In this document: positions 1-10,895 of the stretch, in pieces | How the letters are laid out: each line of letters opens with the position of its first letter | Position numbering within the stretch: the stretch's first letter is position 1 | NCBI GenBank assembly: GCA_025526915.1 | Contig: JAHLKH010000094.1 | Coordinates: forward strand, 1-64,000 | Length of the DNA: 64,000 nt | From: Entophlyctis helioformis | Taxonomy: Eukaryota > Chytridiomycota > Chytridiomycetes > Chytridiales > Chytriomycetaceae | Direction of reading: 5' to 3' | Made by a program: the position numbers and the translations under genes | The notes under the pieces: model-generated | Told to the model about the DNA's origin: nothing | Database searches by the model: none | Seen by the model: the letters and a program-made list of their open reading frames with translations, nothing else

Positions 1-2173
1 GTAGCGGATGCAGTGGCTGCTGCTGCTGTGCCTATTGCATTGGTTGCCAAAGGAGCCTGGCCAGACGGTGCTGTTGCTGCGCCAGACGGCGTGGCTTGCG
101 TTGCCTTTGCAAGAAATGCAGCGCCACTGCCACCACCAGAGTTGGATCCAGGCCCAGTACTCGATTGTGCCGATGGTCCAGTAGACGGCGGGCCGGCAGA
201 GGTAGGGAATCCTCCAGACGCGTTTGTCACGGTGCCGCCCATTGCTGGGTTGTGACGGCGGCTCGGTGGGGGCTGTGCATATTGGGCCGGCAACGGGAGG
301 CCGGCTAACTGTAGGCCAGGTGGGCTCGTGTTGGATGGCAGCATATGGCCATTCATGGCGGGGATACTGTGGCGTGTACCGGTTGCGAATACAAGTTGTC
401 CTGACGTACTCCAGGCCTGGGCAGACATGGACAACAGCTTTGAAGGCCGATATGCAACAGAATCGACATGCTGCACACAAAACTGGCGATCCTTTGAGCA
501 TGTCCAAAGGATGGATGGATCTCGCCAATACAAGCCTGGTGGTGGATGCAGCAGGGCAAAGCCCCGAGAACGGTCAATCAGTTGAGTGTGAAGGACTCGC
601 AATCAAACGACTGACCTGTTGCGATATTAGTGTGCTCTTCCAACGAGAATTGCGGGACAAACGGCCGTGAGACATCCCAAATGTGGACACGAAAGTCCGT
701 CGACATTGCACATGAAGCGATTTGCAGATCGAACCCGGGCCGCCAGCCGAGACGCGACACAGGCGCAATGGTCTGCACAGTATGGAGCGGCTTGCGACTC
801 TCCGACTTGGTGTCCCACACCTTGATGGCACGGTCACGGCCGCCGCTGGCCAGAAGACGCCCATTGGCATGCCAGTCGATTGAAAGCAGCAGACTGTTGT
901 GTGCGCTCCACTTGCGCTCAAACTGACTCGGATTTCGAATGTCCCACTTTTGGATACTGCCACTCTCAAACGCGGCTGCAAACTCATCGACTGAGATGGG
1001 GTTGAACTGAACGTCACGAACGCTCTCGGCGCGGCCCTCAAAGGTCAGCGCCGATGCACCTTTTGCTCTCAGATCCTGGGCATTAGTGCAAAATCGGACA
1101 CAACAGAGTGAGTAATCGGCAACGCATGCTTTGGCGCACAGCATGGAGGGCATGGATGGCATGGATGGCATACCCAGAGTTTTACAGATCCGTCTTGTGA
1201 TGCAGACAGCAGAATAGGCCTGGATGGATGGAAACACACGCGGTTGACCGCTCTTGAATGCTCGACCAAAACACAGTCTACACGGAACAAACCGGCGAGT
1301 GATCAGCAGTCCCATTGAATGCAGTCGGAGGAGCAACAAGAGGCCAATGCTATGCACGTCTCGTCGTGACGGCAAAGAAAGGACAAACAGCCAGCAAGCA
1401 GTACTGACCCAGCTTGTCTTCCGATGCTCGTTCAAGATCCCACAAAACCACGGCGCCATTGGTAGCGGTTGCAATCACACTCTTTGCGTCTATGGTTGTA
1501 AGCAACCTCGATGTTGTCAGCCTCGCACTGCGCAACCTGTCAACCATGCAGACACCAGTCTCGGGCAGCAGCAAGACTTACATGAGCCAGCCCATCTTAC
1601 GTCGTTGCTGCTGTAGTTTTGGTTCAGCTTGACACCAACGCGAAGGTTGTGGACCTCGCTGATCTCGTCTTGGCCGACACGCAAGATCATGAGCACCTCC
1701 CTGCCGGCCACAACGGCATGTTCGGCATCTGGCGAGGCTGATATGGCACTCGTTGCGCCGTGCAAGGCTGCGGTCATGAGACGTTGGCGACGCTGTTGGT
1801 GCCGATGCGACTGAAATGGATGCTGCTGGTATTGCAGCTGCCCATTCTGGCCAGTCAGCTGGTTGGCTGAAGGGCGCATGAGGGATGCCAATCCAGATGT
1901 TGCTGGCAACGGGACGGCAGAGAGCGCGCTCGTCTGTCCTGGTCCTGGTCCTGGTCCTTGTGTCTTGGTTTGGCTGAAGGATTGCCCAGCATGCACACTG
2001 CCCTGGGTGGTGTTTGTGCTGCTGGTGCTGCTGGTGCTGGCCAGGCCAGATGCCGGCAATGACATTTGCAGGACGCTGGCGTATGACGGAAGGATGGGAG
2101 TCTGTGCGGTGCTGGTGGCCCTGCTGCCAGACATTCCTGCAGATGCCGACGACCCTGACGTTGAACGGTCCAT
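1..2173 (-). CDS. WDR24: WDR24/Rtc1 (Sea2) homologue, SEA/GATOR2 subunit; C-terminus outside window
   Basis: Minus-strand beta-propeller protein of the SEAC/GATOR2 complex, which acts on the vacuole or lysosome surface upstream of TORC1. WD motifs follow each other across several exons: a first blade ending near 1590 (LNQNYSSNDVRW), then IATATNGAVVLWDL (about 1440-1480), CFHPSRPILLSASQDGSVKLW (about 1175-1240), VRDVQFNP with SIQKWDIRNP, and LLASGGRDRAIKVWD (about 800-850). Order and wording match WDR24 closely. A further exon (about 20-555) continues with DPSILWTCSKDRQFCVQH and a Gly/Ser/Pro-rich linker and runs off the window. The N-terminus is low complexity; I chose the ATG at 2173 because upstream codons overlap the divergent MOCS2A gene. 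One splice junction near 1580 does not keep phase, so a missing base or another site is possible. Confidence 0.85.
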
Positions 2174-2195
2174 CACAACGCGGCCAACTTCCACC

Positions 2196-2471
2196 ATGTT
2201 CGTCAAACTGATGTTCTTCGCAAGCGGACGAGAGCTCGCTGGCTGTTCCGAGGACACTCTCGACTTTGCTGGTGTGGAGCAAGTGTCTGTGCCCGAGCTG
2301 TTGGCGGCACTCGAACTGAAGCATCCGGCCTTGGCTCGCATTCTCGGATCCAGCATGTTGGCCGTCAACATGGAGTATGTGGATGCACGGGGCGTCTCGG
2401 ACAATGGCCAGCAAGTGATGGTCCGGCAGGAGGACGAAGTGGCTGTTATCCCGCCTGTCAGCGGCGGATGA
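2196..2471 (+). CDS. MOCS2A: Molybdopterin synthase sulfur carrier subunit (MoaD/MOCS2A)
   Basis: Encodes 91 residues with a ubiquitin-like fold. The protein carries sulfur as a C-terminal thiocarboxylate to the large molybdopterin synthase subunit during molybdenum cofactor synthesis in the cytosol. Visible family features are the N-terminal strand MFVKLMFFASGRELAG, the central ALELKHPAL, and the C-terminal DEVAVIPPVSGG, whose terminal Gly-Gly is the essential feature. The start at 2196 (ACCATG) gives the normal family length; the upstream in-frame extension to 1863 is antisense to WDR24 and not conserved. Intron-less. Its start lies only 22 bp from the proposed WDR24 start on the other strand, implying a very compact shared promoter. 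Confidence 0.92.
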   Translation: MFVKLMFFASGRELAGCSEDTLDFAGVEQVSVPELLAALELKHPALARILGSSMLAVNMEYVDARGVSDNGQQVMVRQEDEVAVIPPVSGG

Positions 2472-2554
2472 GCTTGGATGGTGATGTTGGTCCGTGGCGG
2501 ATAATGAAGACCAACGCATGGCTTGGCCAGCATCTCGCACGATAGTAGCTTCGA

Positions 2555-3118
2555 GTCAGCGGCCAGCATGGCAGGATCGCCGCCGTCTGGCTTGTGTGTC
2601 AAGGAGAGCAACCAGTGTCCAACGAGCAGACACCACAGCGGTAGATCTGTGTGTGCATGATCGTGTCAGTTGGTGGATGGATGGATGGATGGATGGATGG
2701 ATGGATGGCATATCTAGACGCACATGGGCATCTCCAGACGACTGCAGATGCCTGATGAGAGAGTCCTCAGTCACAGTCTGCCAGCCACCTTGGCTTGTAA
2801 AGTCAATGCCGAGTGCCAAGACATTAACGGGAATGTCGCCCTCTGACTGATCGACAGAGTGGCTCTGAGATGCACGAGATGCACGACAGCAAGCACCAAG
2901 CCACGCAGACACACCTTGCACGCATCGCGGCTCTGCATGAAGCCATCCAGTCACGTGCTACTGACGTGACCCGACTGCCACGCAATGATTTCCAACGTCG
3001 ATTGATTCGATCGGCGATTCTCCCAATCGACCTTGCCGGTCACTGAGCAATCTAGGTATGTGCAGTGGCATGCTCGCAGATGCACATCGCCCACTGGCAC
3101 TCCATGCTGGCTGCTGAC
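2555..3118 (+). mobile_element. MITE-like terminal-inverted-repeat element, copy 1
   Basis: This 564-bp non-coding block starts with GTCAGCGGCCAGCATGG (2555-2571) and ends with its near-perfect inverse, CCATGCTGGCTGCTGAC (3102-3118), with one mismatch. Its reverse complement recurs almost identically at 28404-29007. It contains a (TGGA)n microsatellite of about nine units (2674-2708) and two CACGTG-type sites (2950-2970). No open frame encodes a recognisable transposase, so it would be non-autonomous. I see no clear target-site duplication. The right end lies 15-42 bp from the possible starts of the Crinkler-like gene. Confidence 0.75.
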
Positions 3119-3132
3119 CCGACCGCCATGGT

Positions 3133-6100
3133 ATGATACGGTGGCCGATGTCAGCACCGATGGGAAAAAGGAGAGGCGACAAAGGCAACAAGGCGGGCAA
3201 GACCCCACCCGGTGACCACGAGCAGACGGCCTCTTCGTCGGCAACTGGTGCGGCAGTCGCCGTGACTCCAGAACAGCCTCAAGTGCCGAGCATCGAGGTG
3301 CGCTGCCTGTTTGGATAGCAGCCAGCCATGTAGCTGTTCCCACTAACTCCTCCAGCAGGATGACATTGCCCAATCATTGGCGAATCTTAGTTTCGACGAG
3401 ATGAGAGCAGCTGCCATCAAAGCCGCTACTGAAGCTGCCCGTGTCAAAGCCGAAGCTGCCCGTGACAAAGCGAAGCTGCCCGTGACAAAGCCGAAGCTGC
3501 CCGTCTGAGAGAAGAGAATCGGAAGAAGGACTTGGTGATCACCGGGATGCTGTCCTCTGCGGAGCGAGTCCCAAGTCCCAAGGCCCACTCTCAACAAACA
3601 AGTGCCCATGTCTCGCAATCTGTACTCGAAGGATTCACTCAGGCGCTGGTGGACAGGAAGCGTGTTATCCCGACGCTCCTAAACTACATCGACCAAGTCG
3701 CCTCCCTTTGGCCGAAAAAAGCGACGACGTCGTGGATTGCTCCACTCATCATTCTGGTGCAAGGCAGCGGAATGGGCAAGTCTCGTTCCATGCGCGAGGC
3801 CGCGAACCACAAGTTCTCGTTCTATGTCTGTCTCCGAGACCAAGCAGAGAAGGCGTATCCATACCGTAGCGTGATCGCCGACATGTTCGCGCAGACAAAG
3901 CCTCACAAGTTCACATTCGAATGCGTTCGGTTTCTTGCTGGATGCATCGCCCATCTGACGGAGGCGGTCAACAGCAGCATCAAAGAGGCGGATCAGTCAG
4001 GCGACATCAGTCGGCTGCTGACAATGACATCATGGATCAAGCGGCAGATAACCGATGATGGCGGCCGCGTCTTCTGGGGCGAGATTGAAGCCACCATTGG
4101 CAAGCTCGATGACCAAGATGTTTTCAGCAGCCTTCGTCAAGATTCTCCCACAGGATCATCGCCTCAACCCGGTGAGTCCATACAAGATGCTTTGCTCATT
4201 CCATGCTCAACCGTCTTTTTCAAAGTACACTTGCCTCTAACACTTCATTTGACTGTTGGGATGCCTGCTCATGTGACAGTCAATACCAGTCGCACTTCTC
4301 GTAAAGGTGCCATCACTGCAGTGTTCACATCGCTCCTCGATGAGCTCAAGACTGCCCTCCAGCAACTCAGCATCAGCCGCATGTCGGCCTTTGTCAAGAC
4401 GACCGGCGTGAATAAGCTCGAGGAGATCTTTCCGACGCAAAATCTCGCCAGGCGCTTCTTTGCTGCACTGGATACACGCTCATTGATCAAACTTGACACA
4501 ATCCTCAGCAACTCAGCTATGAAAGCCGTTTTCGACGCTCTGCAGCATGGCGGCCACGCAAGACTCGTCGAGGACATGCAATCCTTCAGAATGCATGGCC
4601 GAGCCGCACTCCTGTTCATGTTTGACGAGGTGGCAGCGCTCTTACCGCCAGCTGGTTCTCAACAGCAAGCCAGCGACACCGGCCAAAAGACAGTCAAGTC
4701 ACAGCTGGACCAGCTACGCGAGGTCCTCGGTTGCTTTCCATACTCGGATAACCATGGCGTGGTCTCGATCTGGGCCGACACCAACATGTCCATCACCAAG
4801 ATTGCACCAGTCAGCATCCCACCGGCCAACTCCTTGCGAGCTATAAATGCAAACAGCATTCCCGATCCATTCTGCGGCATCTTTTTCTGGGATCTTGTCC
4901 CTGGCCCCACCACATTCAGCCCTGCACACCAATCCATCAAGGAGGCGTTTGCAGCCAACAAGGAACTTGCGAGCTTTTTCAACAATCTCGATCTTCAAGC
5001 TCGACTCTGGGGGTCACTTCGCATGCTCGGCCGGCCGCTCTGGAGGACGATAGACTCGGATGGTCATGATCGGAGCTTCTCAGGCTTGATCAGCATCGCA
5101 CTTCACAAGATTTGCTGCACCGCCTCTGATCCACACTTGGTCTTGACTGGCAGTTCCAGGGAGGATGCCAAGCTTGCGTACCTCGCATTGGCCAACGCGC
5201 GTCTTTGCCTCAACATTGCAGGCAGCCTCCACTTGACCTCATTGCTGACGGCCAAGCACATGGCCATTTGCACAAACATTAGTGCTCAGCGGGATATGAT
5301 GACGGTTTTCTACCCGTCTGATCCCATTCTTGCCGAGGCAGCAGCATCGGCTCTGAGAGGCAAGGGCGAATACTGGAGTCTGTTCATTGGCCACCTCTCA
5401 ACAGTCATGCAGGACGGATACATGGATGCTGGTGACCGCGGCGAACTTGTGGCTCGCATCTTGCTGTTGATGGCCATGGATGACGCAGCGCAGCGACAGA
5501 ATTCCAATTGTGGCCGCACAATGCCTGTGTCTGTCCGCGTCCTTCTCGAGTCACTGTTTGATGACATCAAGCCCAAGCTGGATGATTATCCTCAAGCCCT
5601 ATCAGCGAATCCTTCCAAAACTCGAGGTATCTCATCATGCATGCACTGGCTGATTTGCACAACTGACACGCTGCATTTCATATCTTGTGCAGGCAGCAAG
5701 GCGAAAGGCGTCATGTCAGCTCAGGAATTTGATCAGCTCATGGGCGGGTTGATCTTTTTCAACCATTTTGCCTACGCGGTCAATGGCCATTTTGATGGCA
5801 TTCTCCAGCAGGCATTTGTGCGCTGTTCTGCCATTTGCTGCCAAGTCGGACAGGCCGCTGTGGATCTTGTCATCCCAGTGTATCTGGCCGAGTCAGACTC
5901 GTTTACGGCGATTCTGATCCAAGTCAAGAACAAGAAGGCGTCAGAATCGCCTTCAAAGGCAGCCTCTATCACGCCAGGCAAGGCAAACATTGGCAAGGAT
6001 GAGACGCACCTTCCATACGTAAGTCTCTTTCTTAGCCTTGGGCAGGAGTCTACGCGTCTTGAGCTTTGCCTGGACAAATCAGAGAAAGAGGTCAGTTGCC

Positions 6101-6404
6101 ACTTGTTGACATGCATCTTATGCATCTCATGCATTTGGCTGATCTCTGCTTGCTACACTTGCAACTCTGCTGTTCTTTTTGTGGCATACAGCAAGTGCCC
6201 ATTTTTGCTGGTGGACTTGATGTCTACAAGCCATTGAGCAAAGAGAGTACTCTGAAGAAGGCGGTGAAGGGGCTTATGGATGATCCCAAGTACCAACATA
6301 TCCAGAGTATCAACGAGCAAGGCTGGCTCTGTGTGCGTGATGGCATGTCTTTTGATGCTTGTCTGCTGGAATCTGACTTTTACATGCTGACTATTCTGTT
6401 GTGA
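3133..6404 (+). CDS. Crinkler-type P-loop NTPase fused to PD-(D/E)xK nuclease-like domain
   Basis: Large multi-exon protein of roughly 950-1000 residues. Exon 1 starts at an ATG at 3133, 3148 or 3160 and ends at the GAG before 3299; a short intron leads to a coiled coil of EAARDKA-type repeats (about 3400-3520). A Walker A motif, QGSGMGKS (about 3760-3783), is followed by a Walker B-like LLFMFDEV (about 4609-4632). The C-terminal domain has IPVYLAESDSFTAILIQVKN (about 5869-5931), a PD-(D/E)xK nuclease-like core. Introns are likely at about 4170-4280, 5625-5695 and 6090-6190. This architecture is known for Crinkler-class proteins of oomycetes, chytrids and some basidiomycetes, some of which act as effectors. 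I see no signal peptide and no LFLAK-type header, so secretion is not supported. The coiled coil shifts frame near 3471, where one repeat lacks a base. Function is inferred from domains only. Confidence 0.72.
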
Positions 6405-6590
6405 TACAGGAGGGAAATAAGGCGATTCTGAACTAGCTCACCGCATCCAGTGCTTCTGGGCTTGGATACATCCAACACATGAACAGCCACGAAGGAACTT
6501 GCAGACGAACAACACCAATGAACAAGTAACAATGGCTCCAGAATGGACTGGCAGATATTCTTGTCAAAGATGGAATCAGAGACAGCAGCC

Positions 6591-9500
6591 TTACATGGTC
6601 GCCAAGAGTTCAAGATGGCGCTTGAACCTGTTGGTTGGGGCAGCAGGCAGATTCTCGACCACGACAGCATTGTTGAGCGTCGCTGGACTTGCAGCAACTG
6701 CATGAACAGGCCCATCAAGCTGACCACTGGCCGGGCTCTCCTGATAAGAAAGATGTGCCACATTCGCATCGTGATGCTCTACCAAATGCGATACAAGAGG
6801 AGGACGAGGTGAGCTTGGCTTGTCATCCTGGTCCCAAGTGTACTCCACAGACAGGCGGCGAGCAGCGGGGGAAGGCGGACATGAGATGTGCTTGATCTGT
6901 CGCAAAGGGGACGCCTGCGGCTGTTTGGCCTGCTCCCAAGATTGCCGTTTTGCTTTGGCAAACTCAGCCACACTCTCCAAGGTAACGCCAAGGCTGGCCC
7001 ATCCCATATGGGTAGCAACGGGGCGGGGGTTGACACGGTTATTCTCATGGCCACAGCAATGGCCCAATGCATGCAAACGCATATACCTCGTTTCAAGCTC
7101 ATGGATGGTGAAGCCTTTGCTGCCACCCTCTCTTGTGGGAAAGCAAGCATTCACAAGTCGCGCCTCCATTCGCGTCTTTGGCTGCTTGTGCACATCCCAG
7201 TTTTCAAACAGGCCAAGGTAGAACTGCGCGTCACTTGCGCGATCCAGCCCCGAGCGCGTTTCCATTTCAGCAAAACACACGCCGATCGAGCCATACACGA
7301 GACGCAAGAACACATCACTGAGGCCAGTGTTTCCGCGAAGCTCGGCCACAACATCAAATGTAGCAGAGTCGCCAAGCATGGCGCTGGCGTAGCACCTTGC
7401 CTCTGGCTTTTTCTGGTTGGTGTGCACAAATGCGTATCAGCTCATTCATGCCAAGACTCTGTCATTGGCAAAGTGCTTGCAAAACATACCTGGCCATACT
7501 CGTCCAGCATGCGATGCCAAAATGCAGTTGCAATGGCAGGCGGCTGATACACGGCTTGAACGCTTGCTTGCATGGCTGACAACGTTGATGCCGTCTCATT
7601 GGCCAATCGACAGGCAAGCATTTGACGAGCGACCAGCAGCAAAATGATAAAGGCTTCCATGTCCGCAACACTTGCAAAGGTCTTTGTAAAGCGCGGCTGC
7701 TCCAACTTGTTTGGCGACTGCAAGGACGACCTTTCGGGCATCAGAGGAAAGAGTTTTCGCAGCCAACCCCGCAGCCGTCCATCATACAGTTGCCATGATG
7801 CATACACCAGAAACTGGCCGAGATCCCATGGGTGACTCTGTATGGCTGTTTCCGTCAAGCGATCAAAGTCGTTCAGCAGCCAAGATAGTTGCGTGTTTGG
7901 GGCAATGTAGGCCGTGTTGCGACTCAGTTGGACTAGACGCTCATCAAGGCGGATCGTTGGAAGCCCAAGCTGAATGGCCATTGTGGGCTGCACTGAGGAC
8001 TGCCTTGGTGACGCGTCATGAGCGGCAAGCGAGACAATGCTATAGACAGCATCCACAAGACGCCTTGGAAAGAAGAGCGGTGTGTCTGGCAACCAAACAG
8101 GCCCTAAACAGCATCGCATTAGAAGTTGGCCCGATTAACAGCCACATCTCATCAACGTTGCATGCATGTACCCGACAGACTGATAGCGAGAAGTCTCAGT
8201 GCAGAAGCCATCCCGTCTTGGCAAATCATCAGCGATCCCTTGAGGAACTGCAGTCTGGTGTAATGCTCCTGTTGTGTCGAGCCAAATGGCAAACACATTG
8301 GCCGGCGCATGATCAGACTATCCTGCTCTGCAAAAGGCATCGAGATCGAGGCACGATACTATACCATGCGGGTTTGAATCCACAGCTGCTGGGTGTCCAG
8401 TGTTGCCAACGCAGGAAGAATTGCGTCCGACTCTTCAATAGCCTGCGCGTAGCTGTGAATCGCCTCGTGAATTGTGTCGCCATCCTTGCGTGTCTGCAGC
8501 AGTCGCCAAGCTAAACGAAAATGAACCTCGAGCTGCAGAGAAAGTCGAGAAAGAGACCGAGTGATGGTATGGCCTGCCGTCAAAGTGCACGCCGGTTCAA
8601 CGGCGCGATCCAGAGCCGTCACGGCTGCCCTTAGCCAGTCGATGCTTTCGCGCATCGTTCGGAACCCAGTCTCAACAGATGCCACGGCACTAAACGTCCA
8701 TGCATATGCCCCGCCGTGTCAGGCGTACTTGCTTGTGCAGCGAGGGATAGCCACATCAGCCAATGCCACGCATCGATCGATACCTGGCAGTTTGTCTTGA
8801 CATGGTAAAGTACTGAACAAGCTGGATATGGACCGATATTGGAGCAGACACGCCCTCAATGGACGCAACGAACGCGATATGGTCAACCAGCTGATCCTTG
8901 CAGCTAGCTTGCAAAGCAGCATGCCGCTGAGGATCGCACAGCAGCGAGAGCAGACGCTCTGCAATTGGCCAGAACTCTGGAGGACACTTTTCCTTTTTCA
9001 AAGCGTAGCGAAGGCTGGACATGCATGTTTCGGCACCACAAGAGTGAGGACAATGCTGCAAGGTCAGACTCAAGGAGTACATACAACGTACTCTTGCATT
9101 TTGGTGACAATAGCCTGAATATCACTGTGGTCGTTGGTGGACACGAGATGCACGATATGCAGCCTGATTGCTATCGGCCAGTTCTGAGCGTTAGCTGAGC
9201 CGTCTTGGTCAGCAGTCAGTCGCGCTCAGACTCTCACCTCTGGACAGATATGCCACCTTGTCCGTTTTGGAGTTTGACACCATGCTGAAGTGATAAAGAC
9301 AGGGTCGTGCATGGCCATGCACCGTCAGTGTGTGATCTGCCAAGAGTCTGCACAGCAAGCCAACGGCAGGTTGTCGTGGAGTGAAGACGCACGATTCGCA
9401 TATCTTGATGGCCATGGCAGTCTTGCCCTGGCATTCGTACACATCAACAAGCGCACCGACAGCCTCGGCACCGAACGGAACCATGTCCAGATGCTTGATC

Positions 9501-9890
9501 AGAAAGAACTCTGCTTCACGCAGGCAGCCAAGCCGCTTGAACGCAAGAGCGGCAGTCAGAAGAGCGGCCGGTGGTGGCAATGGAGACAGCTGCGTGATGT
9601 CGTGCGTGTGCTGGCCGTTGCTGTCAGTCCACCCGGTCGTGCTCGCGGACGTAACGGCGGACGGGACTCACAGAATGCAGGCGGTTGTGAGAAAAGACGC
9701 TGCCGGACAGCAGAGAAGGCTGCCGCTCCGCCACTGGACGCTGGGCAACTTGAGAAGACTGCACCAGGAAGGCCACGACGTCCTCGTGTGAGCGAAGCAT
9801 AGCTGTGCTGCAGGGTGTCTGATCTCGCAATGATCTTGGCGGGAGAGCCGCGTCCAGTTTATGAGGGGCAGGCAATTTGGTGTGCTTCAT
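6591..9890 (-). CDS. Multi-exon helical-repeat (TPR-like) protein, function unknown
   Basis: Open frames on the minus strand line up as one gene of about eight exons, with a start at 9890 (or the inner ATG at 9800) and a stop at 6591. The first intron is clear: donor after RLHS near 9671, acceptor before LSPLPPPAALLTAALAFKRL near 9590. Segments such as LGCLREAEFFLIKHLDMVPF, GALVDVYECQGKTAMAIKIC, PPEFWPIAERLLSLLCDP and HFRLAWRLLQTRKDGD have the amphipathic spacing of TPR-like helix pairs. The C-terminal exon (6591-7400) ends in a polar, Pro/Ser-rich tail. I do not recognise the family; a scaffold in a larger complex is possible but unproven. It converges on the Crinkler-like gene, with 186 bp between the stops that hold nothing recognisable. 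Confidence 0.55.
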
Positions 9891-9950
9891 TGGCTGGATG
9901 TCGAATTCATGCTACGAACATGATGGGGCAGACGAGCAAAGAGCTGCAGT

Positions 9951-10864
9951 TCACCTGTCCTCGTCCTCTGCAGCATCTGCAAACTGATCGTCTGCCGAAA
10001 CTTGAGCTACAGCGCCTTCGCAGTCGCCATTGGCATCGGCTGGACGCGCTTGGGCTTGAGGATCAGGCTTTGTTGCGACGCCAAAGACAGACTCGAGATG
10101 CGCCAATGCAGCCTGTTCATGTACATGCAGTCAACATACCAGCAGCACGCCAAGGTCATTGCGCGGGTATTACCTGGCCAATCTCGCTCATCTCCAACGC
10201 CTGGGCAGCCTGCGGATCGAACGCCCACTCGGCAGCATCGCCCTCTGCCCCAACGCCCATGCTGTTGTCATCGTCGTCATCGTTGTCCGAGTCTGGATGC
10301 AAGGCTGCACATTCGCAGATTGCCTGGTAAATGTCGTCCACGGACGCTGCATCTGCGGGCACAATCCGCATCTCGCACGGCATCATGTCTTCGTCGTCGT
10401 CGTCGTTGTCGTCTTCGTGCCCGGCATCTTCAGCACGTTGCAAGCTGTCGTCTTGAACCTGGCAGTAGATGCACGGCCCTCCAGCCACAGGATCGCCCTG
10501 CCGAGACAGTGCGTGCATGACAATGCTGCGATAGTCGATCCAGACGGCAACTGGCTTCTCTGGTGCATACCAGATCAGATGGCTGTCGGCAGGCATGGCA
10601 TGTGGTCAGGGTTCGCTCATGCGACTGTGAACGTGGCCGCCTCTGGTACGCATCGCCTGCTTACCTTTCAGCGACGTACAGGTCGCCAACCTCTGGGAGC
10701 TCAGTAGACAGCGCCGGAAGCGGGTCAAAGAGCAGACGGACATTGGCTTGCACATGTCTCACCACCGCCTTGCCTTCTCCAGCAGCAGCCCCAAGGGAAG
10801 TGCTGTTTTCAGCGCCGGCAGTTGCTCTGGAGATCAGGTCGGGCTTGTTCACCGAGACAAACAT
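9951..10864 (-). CDS. CLNS1A: pICln / methylosome subunit (CLNS1A homologue)
   Basis: Chaperone that binds Sm proteins and presents them to the PRMT5 methylosome during snRNP assembly. The first exon (10864 to about 10670) carries the N-terminal PH-like strands and ends in GDLYVAER, continuing after an intron with SHLIWYAPEKP and VWIDYRSIVMHALSR, which match the pICln family. Then come CIYCQVQ, two long Asp/Glu tracts and the conserved EMRIVPADAASVDDIYQAICECAALHPD. A last short exon, ending at 9951, supplies the acidic DDQFADAAEDEDR end. The final intron does not keep phase exactly, so one border is uncertain. The gene is divergent from PPCDC and shares a 230-bp promoter region holding the recurrent TIR/CACGTG module. 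Confidence 0.85.
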
Positions 10865-10895
10865 CTAGGAAAGCGTACCGTACCATGACCCAAGA

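Noticed and set aside
700..770. Possible tRNA (sequence resembling a T-loop, GATCGAACCC)
   Set aside because: No matching acceptor stem or anticodon arm, and it is inside a WD40 exon of WDR24.
1863..2195. N-terminal extension of MOCS2A
   Set aside because: In frame but antisense to the WDR24 first exon, Leu/Val-rich and not part of the MoaD family, which begins at the 2196 ATG.
9290..9802. Plus-strand 170-codon frame
   Set aside because: Antisense to the first exons of the TPR-like gene, whose splice sites and helix pattern are consistent; the plus frame has no such features.
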